From positions 1 to 64,000 of the forward strand of contig NZ_JAQGKQ010000054.1 in assembly GCF_028290025.1 (NCBI RefSeq): a DNA stretch of 64,000 nucleotides. Direction: 5' to 3'. The notes below the pieces were generated by a model. The model was given only the letters and a program-made list of their open reading frames with translations. It had not been told where the DNA came from and ran no database searches. Origin of the DNA: Cypionkella sp. Its GTDB lineage: Bacteria; Pseudomonadota; Alphaproteobacteria; Rhodobacterales; Rhodobacteraceae. This document shows positions 11,940-22,168 of this stretch, one piece after another. Numbering within the stretch: position 1 is the first letter of the stretch; each line of letters opens with the position of its first letter. A program made the position numbers and the translations under genes.

Positions 11940-12935
11940 TCAGGGAAGAAGTGATTGGCGTGTGACGGTATAGCCTTGCGCCTTCAGCAAATTCAATACG
12001 CCCTGCTTTCCAGACAGATGCAGCGCACCAAAAGCCACCAGCACCGTACCTTTGGCTGCAGCGGCAGTGATCACCGGAATCCAGGATTGGTTGCGGTCGT
12101 TCATCATCAATTTTTCCATCACCGCGAATTCACGCTCCACCCGCTCGGGGGTAAAACCGGGCATTTGCAGCGATTGCAGCTTGGAGAACTCCCAGATCAG
12201 GCGGCCTTCCTCGGCGAAATAGGCGTCGGCGAGGGTGACCGCCATGTCAGCGGATTTGTCTTCCAGTGCGAGGGCCGAAGTGATCATGTCGATCTGCTCG
12301 GCTTGGCTCATTTGCCCGAAGATCGAGAACAGCGTGTCATAGGGCTCTAACGCTTGGATTGGCAGATCGCGGGCGGTGGCTGCTTTCATCAACTGGGCGT
12401 CCAAGCCTTCGGGTGGCGCGGTGATGTCCATGCTACAGGCGGGCATTGCGAGCAGCACCGAGACATACCATGGCCGGAATTTCGCGACCATGAAGGCGGG
12501 GACGCCGCGATCATTGGCGGCTTTGCTGAGGTGCTGCCAATCGGCGGGGCTAAGCACTTCGGCCAAGGTCGGACCATCGGTGTTGACGATCAGCGATGGA
12601 TCATCGGCCATGCGGGCTTTGAGCGAATCTTCTTCCTTTGGCCCCGCCTCTACCAGCAGGGTTTTGGCTTCGGCCAGCACCGGGGCGAGGGCTGCCATTG
12701 TGGCAGTATGGCGCGGATCGTCGAAGTGATAGGTGCCGATCAGGGTGATTTTCTGCCCCGGCTTGGTGGCAAGCCAATAATTGCCGATGGCGTAGGGCTG
12801 CTTTGCGGCCTCGGCGCGCAGGGCGGTTTGGGCATCTGGCGAAAGTTGGTCTATCAGATTTTGACCCTGACACTCGGCAAGCGCCGGGGTGGAAAAGATC
12901 AATAAGCCTACGAGAATAGCGGAAAATTGGCGCAT
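11940..12935 (-). CDS. TraB/GumN family protein, exported
   Basis: This 331-residue protein has a signal peptide (MRQFSAILVGLLIFSTPALA, then ECQG) and the TraB/GumN fold. Motifs are LIGTYHFDDPRH near the start of the mature domain and the second GALHL motif near the C-terminus. The family is related to Tiki metalloproteases, and bacterial members are mostly uncharacterised. It probably acts in the periplasm. The gene lies divergently from groESL. Confidence 0.85.
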   Translation of the reverse strand: MRQFSAILVGLLIFSTPALAECQGQNLIDQLSPDAQTALRAEAAKQPYAIGNYWLATKPGQKITLIGTYHFDDPRHTATMAALAPVLAEAKTLLVEAGPKEEDSLKARMADDPSLIVNTDGPTLAEVLSPADWQHLSKAANDRGVPAFMVAKFRPWYVSVLLAMPACSMDITAPPEGLDAQLMKAATARDLPIQALEPYDTLFSIFGQMSQAEQIDMITSALALEDKSADMAVTLADAYFAEEGRLIWEFSKLQSLQMPGFTPERVEREFAVMEKLMMNDRNQSWIPVITAAAAKGTVLVAFGALHLSGKQGVLNLLKAQGYTVTRQSLLP

Positions 12936-13066
12936 GGCGTCCTGCTGAATAAGTCGTGGCGCTAGGGTTGCATTTTGACGGGCTCAGGCCAAGCCCGAAG
13001 GCAGAATGGCGGCCCGATCTTGCCCCATTCTTGCCTGCCGTCGTAAAAGTTTCGCGAACAGGGGTG

Positions 13067-13094
13067 TTGACTGTGAGAGGCGCAGCGCCTAATT
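13067..13094 (+). promoter_or_regulatory. Predicted sigma-70-type promoter of groESL
   Basis: TTGACT at 13067-13072 and CTAATT at 13089-13094 are separated by 16 bp. The CIRCE element begins about ten bases downstream, as expected for an HrcA-repressed start site. This is an inference from spacing only. Confidence 0.55.
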
Positions 13095-13103
13095 CAAGCG
13101 TCG

Positions 13104-13130
13104 TTAGCACTCAGCCAATATGAGTGCTAA
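13104..13130. promoter_or_regulatory. CIRCE element (HrcA operator) of groESL
   Basis: ttagcactc at 13104-13112, nine bases, then gagtgctaa at 13122-13130. This is a perfect match to the CIRCE consensus. HrcA, the heat-labile repressor that binds it, is not encoded in this window. Confidence 0.97.
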
Positions 13131-13168
13131 TCTTATTCAAACCTGGAAACTCAAGGGAGTGTACCCAG

Positions 13169-13456
13169 ATGGCATTCACACCACTGCATGACCGCGTATT
13201 GGTCCGTCGCATCGAAGGCGAAGACAAAACCAAGGGCGGCCTTATCATTCCAGATAGCGCCAAAGAAAAACCCGCTGAAGGCGAAATCGTCTCGGCTGGT
13301 CCTGGCGCTCGCAAGGACTCGGGCGAGTTGATCGCTCCTTCCGTCAAAGCTGGCGACAAGATCCTGTTCGGCAAATGGTCGGGCACCGAAGTTAAACTTG
13401 ACGGCGAAGATCTGCTGATCATGAAAGAAAGCGATATCCTCGGGATCATTTCCTGA
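13169..13456 (+). CDS. groES: Co-chaperonin GroES
   Basis: This 95-residue protein forms the seven-fold lid of the GroEL chamber. It shows the family N-terminus (LHDRVLVRR), the mobile-loop region [27 protein letters not shown], and the C-terminal [18 protein letters not shown]. The ATG at 13169 is preceded by gggag. It lies 38 bp downstream of the CIRCE element and 75 bp before groEL. Confidence 0.97.
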   Translation: MAFTPLHDRVLVRRIEGEDKTKGGLIIPDSAKEKPAEGEIVSAGPGARKDSGELIAPSVKAGDKILFGKWSGTEVKLDGEDLLIMKESDILGIIS

Positions 13457-13516
13457 ATTTGGCCGGGGTGAGCCAAGGCGCACCCTACCGGATCGCTTTA
13501 CTTTTCAACATCTTAG

Positions 13517-15184
<1,668 letters not shown>

Positions 15185-15210
15185 TCCAGAACTCTGGATT
15201 GAGATTGGAG

Positions 15211-15238
15211 GGGGCGTAGCGCAAGTTGCGCCCTTTTC
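15211..15238 (+). terminator. Terminator of groESL
   Basis: gggcgt at about 15212-15217 can pair with gcgccc (15228-15233), followed by tttt. It lies 27 bp after the groEL stop. Confidence 0.7.
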
Positions 15239-15362
15239 TTATGGCGGGTTGGCTGGAGGCGGGTGATCTGATTGAGCGGCTTACGCCGCATTATCTTTGA
15301 GCGCTTACGCGCGGTGGGCGGCCGTTCTGTGGCGTCGGCTTGGGTGGGGATTTGGGTTTTTT

Positions 15363-15386
15363 GGATATTTAAGCAGAGAGGATGAC
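15363..15386. repeat. Rhodobacterales-type intergenic ggatattt repeat, copy A
   Basis: ggatatttaagcagagagga followed by tgac. It has 22 of 24 bases in common with copy C at 52700-52723 and 20 of 24 with copy B, 64 bp further on. The motif lies in gene-free DNA between groEL and the GNAT gene. Confidence 0.65.
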
Positions 15387-15426
15387 CTTAGGCGTTGTGT
15401 CACCTCGCGTGGGGGCGTGGCGTTTT

Positions 15427-15450
15427 GGATATTTGAGTAGAGAGAATGAT
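15427..15450. repeat. Rhodobacterales-type intergenic ggatattt repeat, copy B
   Basis: ggatatttgagtagagagaa followed by tgat, preceded as in copy A by a short T-rich run. It has the same orientation as copy A. The remaining bases of the gene-free stretch 15239-15543 show no gene or RNA that I can support. G/T-rich sequence and short inverted repeats such as agcggcttacgccgc near 15274 are present. Confidence 0.65.
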
Positions 15451-15543
15451 CTGAAGGATTTTATGCATCTCGTTCTCGCTCATTGTCTTTTTTCTTCTAT
15501 CTTCAGCCACTCTTCATAAAATTTCCATTGGATGGGCTCCGTC

Positions 15544-16029
15544 TCAAAACGCTTTGCACAGCCGGTGGAGGTTGTTGCCGGTCTCGGCGCTGATGCGGCT
15601 TATGCCGGTGTCGGTGAAGCCTTCGCGCATCCAGAAGGCGCGGCCTTTGGGGTTGCTGCTGAGCACGCCGAGGAAGATTTCGTGGCAGCCGCGCGAGCGT
15701 GCGAGGTGTTCAATGTGGCGGAGCAAGGTCGCGCCATGGCCTTGGCCGCGTGCCCAAGTGGCGAAGATCATCAGGCCGAGGTAGGCATCGCCGGGTCTGG
15801 GGAAGCCGAAGCTGAGTTCGGCGACGCCTGCGAGGTGGTCGCTTAGAAACAGCCCAAGCCGATGGCTTTGCGCGGGGTCGCAGTTGGGCGGCGCATCGGT
15901 GAAAAACTCATCGGCGACTTCAGCGGGGGTATGCTGCGGGCGGTCCAAGTTCCAATAATCGGCGGCATCTTCGTAGAGCGCCTCGACAATAGCGGTGTCG
16001 TCGCTGGCGTTTAACTCACGGATCAGCAT
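15544..16029 (-). CDS. GNAT-family N-acetyltransferase
   Basis: This 161-residue GNAT protein has motif A (LGLMIFATWARGQGHGATLLRHIE, with the acetyl-CoA loop RGQGHG) and motif B (GCHEIFLGVLSSNPKGRAFWMREGF). The start MLIRELNASD at 16029 fits the fold boundary, and a longer in-frame start exists seven codons upstream. It overlaps the end of the upstream Gre-type gene by 14 bases, so translation may be coupled. The substrate is unknown. Confidence 0.82.
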   Translation of the reverse strand: MLIRELNASDDTAIVEALYEDAADYWNLDRPQHTPAEVADEFFTDAPPNCDPAQSHRLGLFLSDHLAGVAELSFGFPRPGDAYLGLMIFATWARGQGHGATLLRHIEHLARSRGCHEIFLGVLSSNPKGRAFWMREGFTDTGISRISAETGNNLHRLCKAF

Positions 16030-16513
16030 GGGAAATCTGGATGATCTCAAGGCTGACCGGGCCGGAGGGTTTGCGCCAGATCACCTCATCGCCGACCTGA
16101 GCACCAATGAGGGCACGGGCGAGCGGCGATTGCGGGGCGATGCGGTGCAGGGTGGCGTCGGCTTCATCCTCGCCGGTGATCTCATAGCTGGTTTGGCTGC
16201 CATCTTCCGCCCTCACGGTGACGCTTAAGCCGAAGGCGACCTCGCGCAGCAACAGGGTGGTGGGGTCGATCAGGATGGCGGTGCGCAGGCGGGCCTCAAT
16301 ATAGCGGATGTCACGCTCGGCTGCGGCTTCGGGCAGTTTATCCAAGCGTTCGGCGCGGGCTTTCAGGGTGGCGAGCGTGGTTTGCAGATCCCGCAGACGG
16401 GATTGCAAGGCGGCGAGACCTCGCGGAGTGACATAGTTTGGATGCGGCGACAGTGGCAGATCGGGGAGGGGATCGAGGCCGCCGTCGCCCTCTTTAACGA
16501 AAGCCCTACTCAT
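16016..16513 (-). CDS. GreA/GreB-family transcription elongation factor
   Basis: The roughly 165-residue product starts MSRAFVKEGDGG. It has an N-terminal coiled-coil (LAALQSRLRDLQTTLATLKARAERLDKLPE..) followed by the FKBP-like Gre C-terminal domain (DEADATLHRIAPQSPLARALIGAQVGDEV, VSLEIIQI). Gre factors rescue backtracked RNA polymerase. The opening MSRAF is GreB-like. The N-terminal proline-rich linker (DPLPDLPLSPHPNYVTPRG) is family-typical. It overlaps the GNAT gene and follows the Nudix gene by seven bases. Confidence 0.82.
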   Translation of the reverse strand: MSRAFVKEGDGGLDPLPDLPLSPHPNYVTPRGLAALQSRLRDLQTTLATLKARAERLDKLPEAAAERDIRYIEARLRTAILIDPTTLLLREVAFGLSVTVRAEDGSQTSYEITGEDEADATLHRIAPQSPLARALIGAQVGDEVIWRKPSGPVSLEIIQISHADP

Positions 16514-16520
16514 CGAAACC

Positions 16521-16973
16521 TCATCTGACGATGACTTCCAGCGGGTCATAGAGGATGCCGACACCCCATGCGGTTTCGATCAGGCTGTCGGGCTTGAAGC
16601 GGACGCGGCCGGACTCGAGATCAGCGCGCGAGAAGAAGCGGCGTTGGGTGACGACGCCCTCGGGGTCGCGCCAACTGGCGTTGATCGCACCTGCGGTGAC
16701 GGTGCAGCGGAAGAAGATATCGACTTGGTGGAAGCCCGAAATCGGATCGTGGAACTCGTTGATCAAAGCCGGCGCGCCGACGGTCACCGAAAGCCCGGTT
16801 TCCTCATGCACCTCGCGGGCGAGATTGGTTGGCAGCGAGGTGCCGGGTTCGACCCCGCCCCCCGGCGCGCACCACAGATCGGACCGCGCGCCGGGATAGG
16901 CGTTGACCAACAGCAACCGATCTTCATGCAAGATCAGCGCGCGGGTGGCGAGACGGGTCGGACGTTTGGACAT
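16521..16973 (-). CDS. NUDIX hydrolase
   Basis: This 150-residue Nudix enzyme carries a full Nudix box (GGGVEPGTS.., ending REVHEETGL), with the metal-binding glutamates of REVHEE in place. The domain hydrolyses nucleoside diphosphates linked to another moiety, but the specific substrate is not evident. It is first in a tight minus-strand trio with the Gre-type factor and the GNAT gene. Confidence 0.87.
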   Translation of the reverse strand: MSKRPTRLATRALILHEDRLLLVNAYPGARSDLWCAPGGGVEPGTSLPTNLAREVHEETGLSVTVGAPALINEFHDPISGFHQVDIFFRCTVTAGAINASWRDPEGVVTQRRFFSRADLESGRVRFKPDSLIETAWGVGILYDPLEVIVR

Positions 16974-17473
16974 GGCTTCAAGCTGTTGCGCAAGTGCCGC
17001 AAGGTCAAGGGGCTATCCCGTCACCGGAAGGATTTGGCGGCGAGGTTTTTCGCGCAAAACTCATAATTTTGGGAGTGGTGCCACCGGAGTTGCGGCTTAG
17101 GACTGGCAGGTGTTTGCAGCGATCTTGCGGCGTTCGAACCGCCAAACGGCTCGGCGGGATTGCGACTTGGAATGGCTTCGACGTCGTGCGGTTGGAGTTG
17201 CCTGCGCCGGAATGCGCCGTTGGAGCGGAGGCAAAGTCCCAAGCTGCTATATTTGAGCGGTGATTCCCCGACGCGGACGATGGCAGAGGCTTGGTCTTGC
17301 ACACCAGTTTGCCACGGATGGGCAATCAGATTACCCTCGCGCATGACCCAGCATTTTTGATGCGGAACCCGGTTGTAATCTTTGAGGTGATTATCTTTCT
17401 GGACAAAGCCGGCTTTGATCACGCACTGGGATACAGCGCTGCGCTGCGCATCGTTTGAATAAGGATTAACGCT
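16974..17473. other. 500-bp stretch without a convincing gene
   Basis: Several overlapping frames are open on both strands, the longest 133 codons on the minus strand at 17021-17422. Their predicted proteins are rich in Ser, Pro, Arg and His and show no domain, and no ribosome-binding site stands out. A small plus-strand frame, 17318-17458 (46 codons, MGNQITLAHD...), ends 16 bp before the next gene. The sequence may be a degenerate gene or an untranslated element. I see no tRNA or insertion sequence. Confidence 0.4.
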
Positions 17474-17881
17474 ATGGCGGCTCTGGGATACACCGGGCTT
17501 GCAAAAGCCGTCTCGCGCTATTGTGGGCGACCCAGCACATTCATGCTGGCTTGCGGCGTGATCTTGCTTTGGATTGTGACCGGACCTTTGTTCGGCTTTT
17601 CAGACACTTGGCAGTTGGTGATCAACACGGGTACCACGATCATCACCTTTTTGATGGTGTTCCTAATCCAGAACACGCAGAACCGCGACACGCAGGCGAT
17701 GCAGTTGAAACTCGATGAATTGATCCGGGCAACCGAAGGCGCGCATAACGCTTTGCTCGATCTCGAGGAACTGGATGAGCGTGAGTTGAACGCGTTCCGG
17801 CTGCGCTATGAAGCCTTGGCGAATGCGGCACGACGGTTGCTGGAAGCGGGAGAGCGCGACACGGACTCGCCCGAAGCGTAA
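17474..17881 (+). CDS. Low-affinity iron permease family protein
   Basis: This 135-residue protein matches the short bacterial low-affinity iron permease family (PF04120 type). It has two predicted membrane helices (MLACGVILLWIVTGPLFGF; TTIITFLMVFLIQ), then the family signature IQNTQNRDTQAMQLKLDELIRA and an acidic tail with LDLEELDERELNAFRLRYE. Transport activity in bacteria is largely unproven. It stands alone upstream of the caspase-like gene. Confidence 0.85.
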   Translation: MAALGYTGLAKAVSRYCGRPSTFMLACGVILLWIVTGPLFGFSDTWQLVINTGTTIITFLMVFLIQNTQNRDTQAMQLKLDELIRATEGAHNALLDLEELDERELNAFRLRYEALANAARRLLEAGERDTDSPEA

Positions 17882-17978
17882 GGTTTCGGGGACTGCTTTG
17901 CGAAAGAGTCACAGAATACTTTGCTGAAACCGCGTTTTCAGCTAAACTAACCGCATATTTCACGGATGGGTTGTGCTG

Positions 17979-19286
17979 ATGTTTGATCGCTTTTCGCAAT
18001 TTCTGCGGCTTTGCCTGTTTGGCATGGTGGCGCTGGCCTTGCTGCCCGCGCTGGCAGAGGCTGCGGGCCGCAAATTGGCGCTGGTGGTGGGCAATCAGGC
18101 GTACACCGCGCTGCCGGGGCTGAAGACTCCGGTCGAGGATGCGCAAGCGGTGTCGAACGCGCTGCGCAATCTGGGGTTTGAGGTGACGCTGCTGACCGAT
18201 GTGGGGCCAGCGGTGTTTCAAGCTGTTTTGGGCACGTTCACCGCACAAATCGATGAAGCCGATACCGTGTTGTTCTATTATTCCGGCCATGCGTTTCAGA
18301 AAGATGGCGTCAATCATCTGGTTCCGGTGAACGCTCGGCTGGCGGATGCCAAGGCGCTGGATTCGGAAACATGGCGGCTGGATGACATTGCCAAGGCGTT
18401 GAAGGGCAAGACCAGTCAGCTTTTGCTGTTCGTTGACGCTTGCCGCGATAATCCGTTGCCGGAAGCGGTGCGTGGCGCTGCGGATGGAGGCGGCTTGGCG
18501 CAGTTTGACGGCGGGGCGGATACTTTCGTGGCATTTGCGACCGCGCCGGGGCAGGTTGCTTGGGACAAGGTTGACGCGGCTTCGGTCAACAGCCCGTTTA
18601 CCGCAGCTTTGCTGGTGCATATCGCCAAGGCGGGCCAAAATATCTCTGATCTGATGATCGCCGTGCGCAATGATGTTGAAACCGCGACCGGCGGCAAACA
18701 GACCCCGTGGGAGCAATCCTCGCTGCGTGAGCAATTTTATTTTGTGCCTCCAGTCGCCGAGGTGGCAGAGGCGCTGCCGGAGTTTGAGATGGTGGTCAAC
18801 CAAAGCTCCACCCTTGCGCCGCCGCCCGGAATTGCAGTGATTGGCCAGACCGCTGGTGACGATAAACTGGCGCTGCTGGAAAGCGATACGCGCAGTTTGA
18901 ATGCACCGCTGCCCGAGAACTTGGCGCTGGGTGTGCAGACCCAGTTGGACCGGATCGGCTGTTACGGAATGCAGGTTGACGGTGATTGGGGCAATGGCTC
19001 GCGTCGGGCGATGGCGGCCTATTACGAGGCTAAGAAGGCGGCTCCGGGTGAGATGGAGCCTACCGAGGCGGTGTATCGGGCATTGCTCGCCGAGCCTGTA
19101 AACACCTGCGAAAAAGCTGCCGTGGCGGTGAAGGCTCCGACCAAGACCACGCCTAAAAAGTCTACTACTAAGAAGACCAGCACGACGAAGAAGGTGGCTA
19201 CCACGACCAAGAAGGTTGCCCCCGTTGCGCCGGTGAAGAAGAAACCGACGTGCAAGTTCATGGTGATTGCGGTGGTCTGCTCGTGA
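17979..19286 (+). CDS. Secreted caspase-like protein (peptidase C14) with peptidoglycan-binding-like domain
   Basis: The 435-residue product has a signal peptide (LCLFGMVALALLPALAEAA) and a caspase-hemoglobinase domain from about residue 32. The putative catalytic histidine is 104 (YYSGHA) and the cysteine is 155 (DACRDNP). Residues about 310-375 resemble a peptidoglycan-binding domain (LGVQTQLDRIGCYG, VDGDWGNGSRRAM). The tail is Lys/Thr/Pro-rich (repeated KTTPKKSTTKKTS-like units) and ends in a short hydrophobic segment with two cysteines (PTCKFMVIAVVCS). ATG at 17979 was chosen over a GTG two codons upstream. Such proteins are presumed periplasmic. The cleavage target is unknown. Confidence 0.82.
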   Translation: MFDRFSQFLRLCLFGMVALALLPALAEAAGRKLALVVGNQAYTALPGLKTPVEDAQAVSNALRNLGFEVTLLTDVGPAVFQAVLGTFTAQIDEADTVLFYYSGHAFQKDGVNHLVPVNARLADAKALDSETWRLDDIAKALKGKTSQLLLFVDACRDNPLPEAVRGAADGGGLAQFDGGADTFVAFATAPGQVAWDKVDAASVNSPFTAALLVHIAKAGQNISDLMIAVRNDVETATGGKQTPWEQSSLREQFYFVPPVAEVAEALPEFEMVVNQSSTLAPPPGIAVIGQTAGDDKLALLESDTRSLNAPLPENLALGVQTQLDRIGCYGMQVDGDWGNGSRRAMAAYYEAKKAAPGEMEPTEAVYRALLAEPVNTCEKAAVAVKAPTKTTPKKSTTKKTSTTKKVATTTKKVAPVAPVKKKPTCKFMVIAVVCS

Positions 19287-19368
19287 TGAGGTTCGTGCCT
19301 AACAAACTCTCAATATTTTGATAAGTAATTGATCGGAAATAATAAATTAGGCTGGCCACGCGTGGCGC

Positions 19369-20439
19369 TTAACCCTTGCGGATCACGCGGTTGAAATGCC
19401 CCATCTTGCGGCCGGGCCTCGCCTCGGCCTTGCCATAGAGATGGATCGCACAATCATTTTCGCGCAAAAGTTCTGGCAAGCGATCCATATCGTCGCCGAT
19501 CAGGTTCTCCATCACCACATCAGAATGGCGGCCGCCATCGCCTAGCGGCAGGCCAGTGACGGCGCGGATGTGCTGCTCAAACTGATCGACAGCGCAGCCA
19601 TTTTGCGTCCAATGCCCCGAATTATGCACCCGAGGTGCGACCTCATTGACGATCAAACCGTTGGGGGTCACGAACAACTCCACCCCCATCACGCCGACAT
19701 AATCGAGCGCATTCAGGATGCGTGCAGCGAGCAAAATCGCGTCCGAGCGCATCGAGGGCGACAGTTTGGCGGGCAAGGTGGTGGTGTGCAGGATGCCGTC
19801 TCTGTGAACGTTCTGGCCCGGATCATAGCAGGCAACCGAGCCATCAACCCCGCGCGCGGCGATCACTGAAATTTCGAGACTGAAGGTGATGAAACCTTCC
19901 AGAACGCTGGCTGCACCGTTCATGCTGGAGTGGGCCTCAGCGGCATCGCTGGCGGTTTTGATGCGGGCTTGGCCCTTGCCGTCGTAGCCGAGACGGGTGG
20001 TTTTCAGGATTGCAGGCGCGCCGATCTGTTCAATGGCGGCCTCCAAATCTGCGAGGGTCTGCACGGCAACATAGGGCGCGCAGGTCAGGCCGAGGCTGGT
20101 GAGGAAGTCTTTCTCCAAGATACGATCCTGCGAAATCGCCAAAGCGCGGCGATTGGGGCGGATCGGGCGCAGGGCTTCGAGGGCATCCAGCGCGGCGGTT
20201 GGGATGTTCTCAAACTCATAGGTGATGACATCGACCGAGGCAGCGAAGGTTTGCAGCTCCGCGATATTGTCGTAGCTGGCGGTGGTCAGCTTATGAGCGA
20301 CCTCGGCGGCTGGTGGGTTCTTGGCAGGCTCAAAGATGTGGGTTTTGTAGCCGAGACGGGCAGCGGCGACGGAAAGCATCCGGCCCAACTGACCACCGCC
20401 GAGGATGCCAATGGTGGAGCCTAGGGGGAGGCTATTCAT
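19369..20439 (-). CDS. purK: N5-carboxyaminoimidazole ribonucleotide synthase
   Basis: This 356-residue ATP-grasp enzyme converts AIR, bicarbonate and ATP to N5-CAIR in purine synthesis. The N-terminus [13 protein letters not shown] is diagnostic. ATP-grasp elements [13 protein letters not shown] and [13 protein letters not shown] are in place. The ATG at 20439 fits the family start. The gene overlaps the purE stop by eight bases, which suggests translational coupling. Confidence 0.96.
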   Translation of the reverse strand: MNSLPLGSTIGILGGGQLGRMLSVAAARLGYKTHIFEPAKNPPAAEVAHKLTTASYDNIAELQTFAASVDVITYEFENIPTAALDALEALRPIRPNRRALAISQDRILEKDFLTSLGLTCAPYVAVQTLADLEAAIEQIGAPAILKTTRLGYDGKGQARIKTASDAAEAHSSMNGAASVLEGFITFSLEISVIAARGVDGSVACYDPGQNVHRDGILHTTTLPAKLSPSMRSDAILLAARILNALDYVGVMGVELFVTPNGLIVNEVAPRVHNSGHWTQNGCAVDQFEQHIRAVTGLPLGDGGRHSDVVMENLIGDDMDRLPELLRENDCAIHLYGKAEARPGRKMGHFNRVIRKG

Positions 20440-20914
20440 CTTTCGGCTCCTCTGGGATCGAGGCTGACAGTGCATCCCGCCACGCATCAAGCCGGGCCGC
20501 GAGAGCCGGATCATGCAGCGCGAGAATGCCAGCCGCCAGCAGGCCCGCGTTGGCCGCACCGGCGGCACCGATGGCCATAGTGGCGACTGGGTAGCCTTTT
20601 GGCATTTGCACGATGGAATACAGGCTATCGACGCCGGACAAAGCCTTGGTCTGCACCGGCACGCCGATCACCGGAATGCGGGTTTTGGAGGCCATCATAC
20701 CGGGCAAATGCGCCGCACCGCCAGCACCAGCGATTATGACTTGCAGCCGACCCGCCGCTGCTTTGCCGTAAGCCCACAGACGGTCAGGAGTGCGGTGCGC
20801 CGAGACGATTTTGGTTTCATACGAGATGCCAAGCTGGTCCAGCACCAGTGCGGCTTCCTTCATCGTCGGCCAGTCGGACTGGCTTCCCATGATTATTCCG
20901 ACATCAACAGACAT
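20432..20914 (-). CDS. purE: N5-carboxyaminoimidazole ribonucleotide mutase
   Basis: The 160-residue PurE rearranges N5-CAIR to CAIR, the step after PurK. It has [13 protein letters not shown] at the N-terminus, the active-site VSAHRTPDR, and [12 protein letters not shown]. Length is standard. The purEK order and overlap are typical for Rhodobacterales. Confidence 0.97.
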   Translation of the reverse strand: MSVDVGIIMGSQSDWPTMKEAALVLDQLGISYETKIVSAHRTPDRLWAYGKAAAGRLQVIIAGAGGAAHLPGMMASKTRIPVIGVPVQTKALSGVDSLYSIVQMPKGYPVATMAIGAAGAANAGLLAAGILALHDPALAARLDAWRDALSASIPEEPKDE

Positions 20915-21023
20915 TGGCGCCTCCGGCTGCTTCTGGTCGCTTCATAGCAATGCAGGCGGGGGAGGCAAGGAAAAGCCGGTGATCAGCGCGTGGGTGCGTT
21001 ATTCACGCACCATTTTACGCGGT

Positions 21024-21242
21024 TTACGCGATGATATTGGGGATCAGCAGATCTTCGATCCGAACGATCTGGTCCTTCATCTGCAATTTCTGCTTTTTCA
21101 GCCGCCGCAATGTCAGCACGTCGGGACGGCCTGCGGTTTCGAGCGCATAGACCGCCTCATCCAGATCGCGATGCTCACGCTTCAAAACCTCTAGTTTCAC
21201 GCGCAGCATGTCTTCAAAGTTCATTTCCGAAGGGGCATTCAT
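21024..21242 (-). CDS. YdcH family protein (DUF465)
   Basis: This 72-residue helical protein has the DUF465 core LKREHRDLDEAV...RLKKQKLQMKDQI, a predicted antiparallel coiled coil. Function is unknown. It is a single gene oriented away from the Hsp20 gene. Confidence 0.85.
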   Translation of the reverse strand: MNAPSEMNFEDMLRVKLEVLKREHRDLDEAVYALETAGRPDVLTLRRLKKQKLQMKDQIVRIEDLLIPNIIA

Positions 21243-21350
21243 GGCAGGACCGAATCCAGTCTTTTTGGCTTTGTGCTATACTACATTGATTCGGCTGGAC
21301 TCTGTGTGAAATTTCGCGTGGGACTCTAAGTTTTCTTGATCACACCGCAC

Positions 21351-21379
21351 CTTGCAGGCCCGCACGGCTGCCCCCATAT
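21351..21379 (+). promoter_or_regulatory. Candidate RpoH (sigma-32) promoter for the Hsp20 gene
   Basis: CTTGCAG at 21351-21357 and CCCCATAT at 21372-21379 with 14 bp between them resemble the heat-shock consensus CTTGAAA-N11-15-CCCCATNT. The downstream gene encodes a small heat-shock protein, which supports the call. Confidence 0.65.
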
Positions 21380-21444
21380 TCAAACGGTCGGGTGCCGCTG
21401 TCTGGGCCTGACCTATGTGTCGCTTGCTGCAAAGGGCATCGGTA

Positions 21445-21858
21445 ATGACGAAACTTACTTTTGGCTCACACCCTTTTCTATTGGGGTTCGAGCAGTTGGA
21501 ACGGCTGGTGGAACGCACTGCCAAAACCGCCTCGGAGGGCTATCCGCCCTTCAATATAGAGGCGACCTCGGAAAATACCTACCGCATCACCCTCGCAGTG
21601 GCGGGGTTTCGCGATGAAGATCTGGCGATCACGGTTGAGGATCGTCAGTTGGTGGTGCGGGGTCGGCAGAGCGACGATCTGGGCGAGCGGGTGTTCCTGC
21701 ATCGCGGTATCGCGGCGCGGGCGTTTCAACGCTCGTTTGTGCTCGCAGATGGTGTCGAAGTAGCGGGAGCCGATCTGGACCATGGGTTGTTACACATAGA
21801 CCTGCATCGAATGGTGCCTGACACCATCGTGCAGACTATTCGTATTGGCCGCAAATAA
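21445..21858 (+). CDS. Hsp20/alpha-crystallin family small heat-shock protein
   Basis: This 137-residue IbpA-type holdase has an alpha-crystallin domain (PPFNIEATSENTYRITLAVAGF, EDRQLVVRG, IAARAFQRSFVL, with GLLHIDL as the last strand). ATG at 21445 (MTKLTFGSHPF) is the usual start in this group. It is followed by a DUF1150 gene 12 bp downstream, a pairing I know from alphaproteobacteria. Confidence 0.92.
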   Translation: MTKLTFGSHPFLLGFEQLERLVERTAKTASEGYPPFNIEATSENTYRITLAVAGFRDEDLAITVEDRQLVVRGRQSDDLGERVFLHRGIAARAFQRSFVLADGVEVAGADLDHGLLHIDLHRMVPDTIVQTIRIGRK

Positions 21859-21870
21859 GGAGAGACGATC

Positions 21871-22098
21871 ATGGATGTGAAATTCGACGGATTGCCAGAG
21901 GCGGAAGACCGGATTGTTTATGTGCGGCCGATCGCGGTGGAAAGCCTGCCCGAAACGGTGCGGGCGCAGATCAACGGGATGAAAACCGTCTACGCGGTGC
22001 ATGGTGAAGATGGCGAGCAGTTGGCGTTGGTGGCGGATCGGCTGCTGGCGTTCTCGCTGGCGCGTCAACACGATATGGCGCCGGTGAACGCGCACTGA
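21871..22098 (+). CDS. DUF1150 family protein
   Basis: This 75-residue protein contains the DUF1150 pattern RIVYVRPIAVESLP, YAVHGEDGEQLALVADR and a final LAFSLARQHDMAPVNAH. It has no known activity. Its consistent place after an Hsp20 gene suggests a role in the heat response. A clear rho-independent terminator follows. Confidence 0.88.
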   Translation: MDVKFDGLPEAEDRIVYVRPIAVESLPETVRAQINGMKTVYAVHGEDGEQLALVADRLLAFSLARQHDMAPVNAH

Positions 22099-22120
22099 AT
22101 GCGTGTTAAGGGATTAGAAA

Positions 22121-22145
22121 AGCCGCGCAGAGTGCGCGGCTTTTT
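22121..22145 (+). terminator. Terminator of the Hsp20-DUF1150 operon
   Basis: agccgcgca / tgcgcggct stem with a two- to four-base loop, followed by ttttt at 22141-22145. Confidence 0.9.
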
Positions 22146-22168
22146 CGTTTAAATTTGGTCCGCTTCGT

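Noticed and set aside
17021..17422. 133-codon minus-strand frame
   Set aside because: Composition is Ser/Pro/Arg/His-rich, no start signal, no domain, and competing frames of similar length overlap it.
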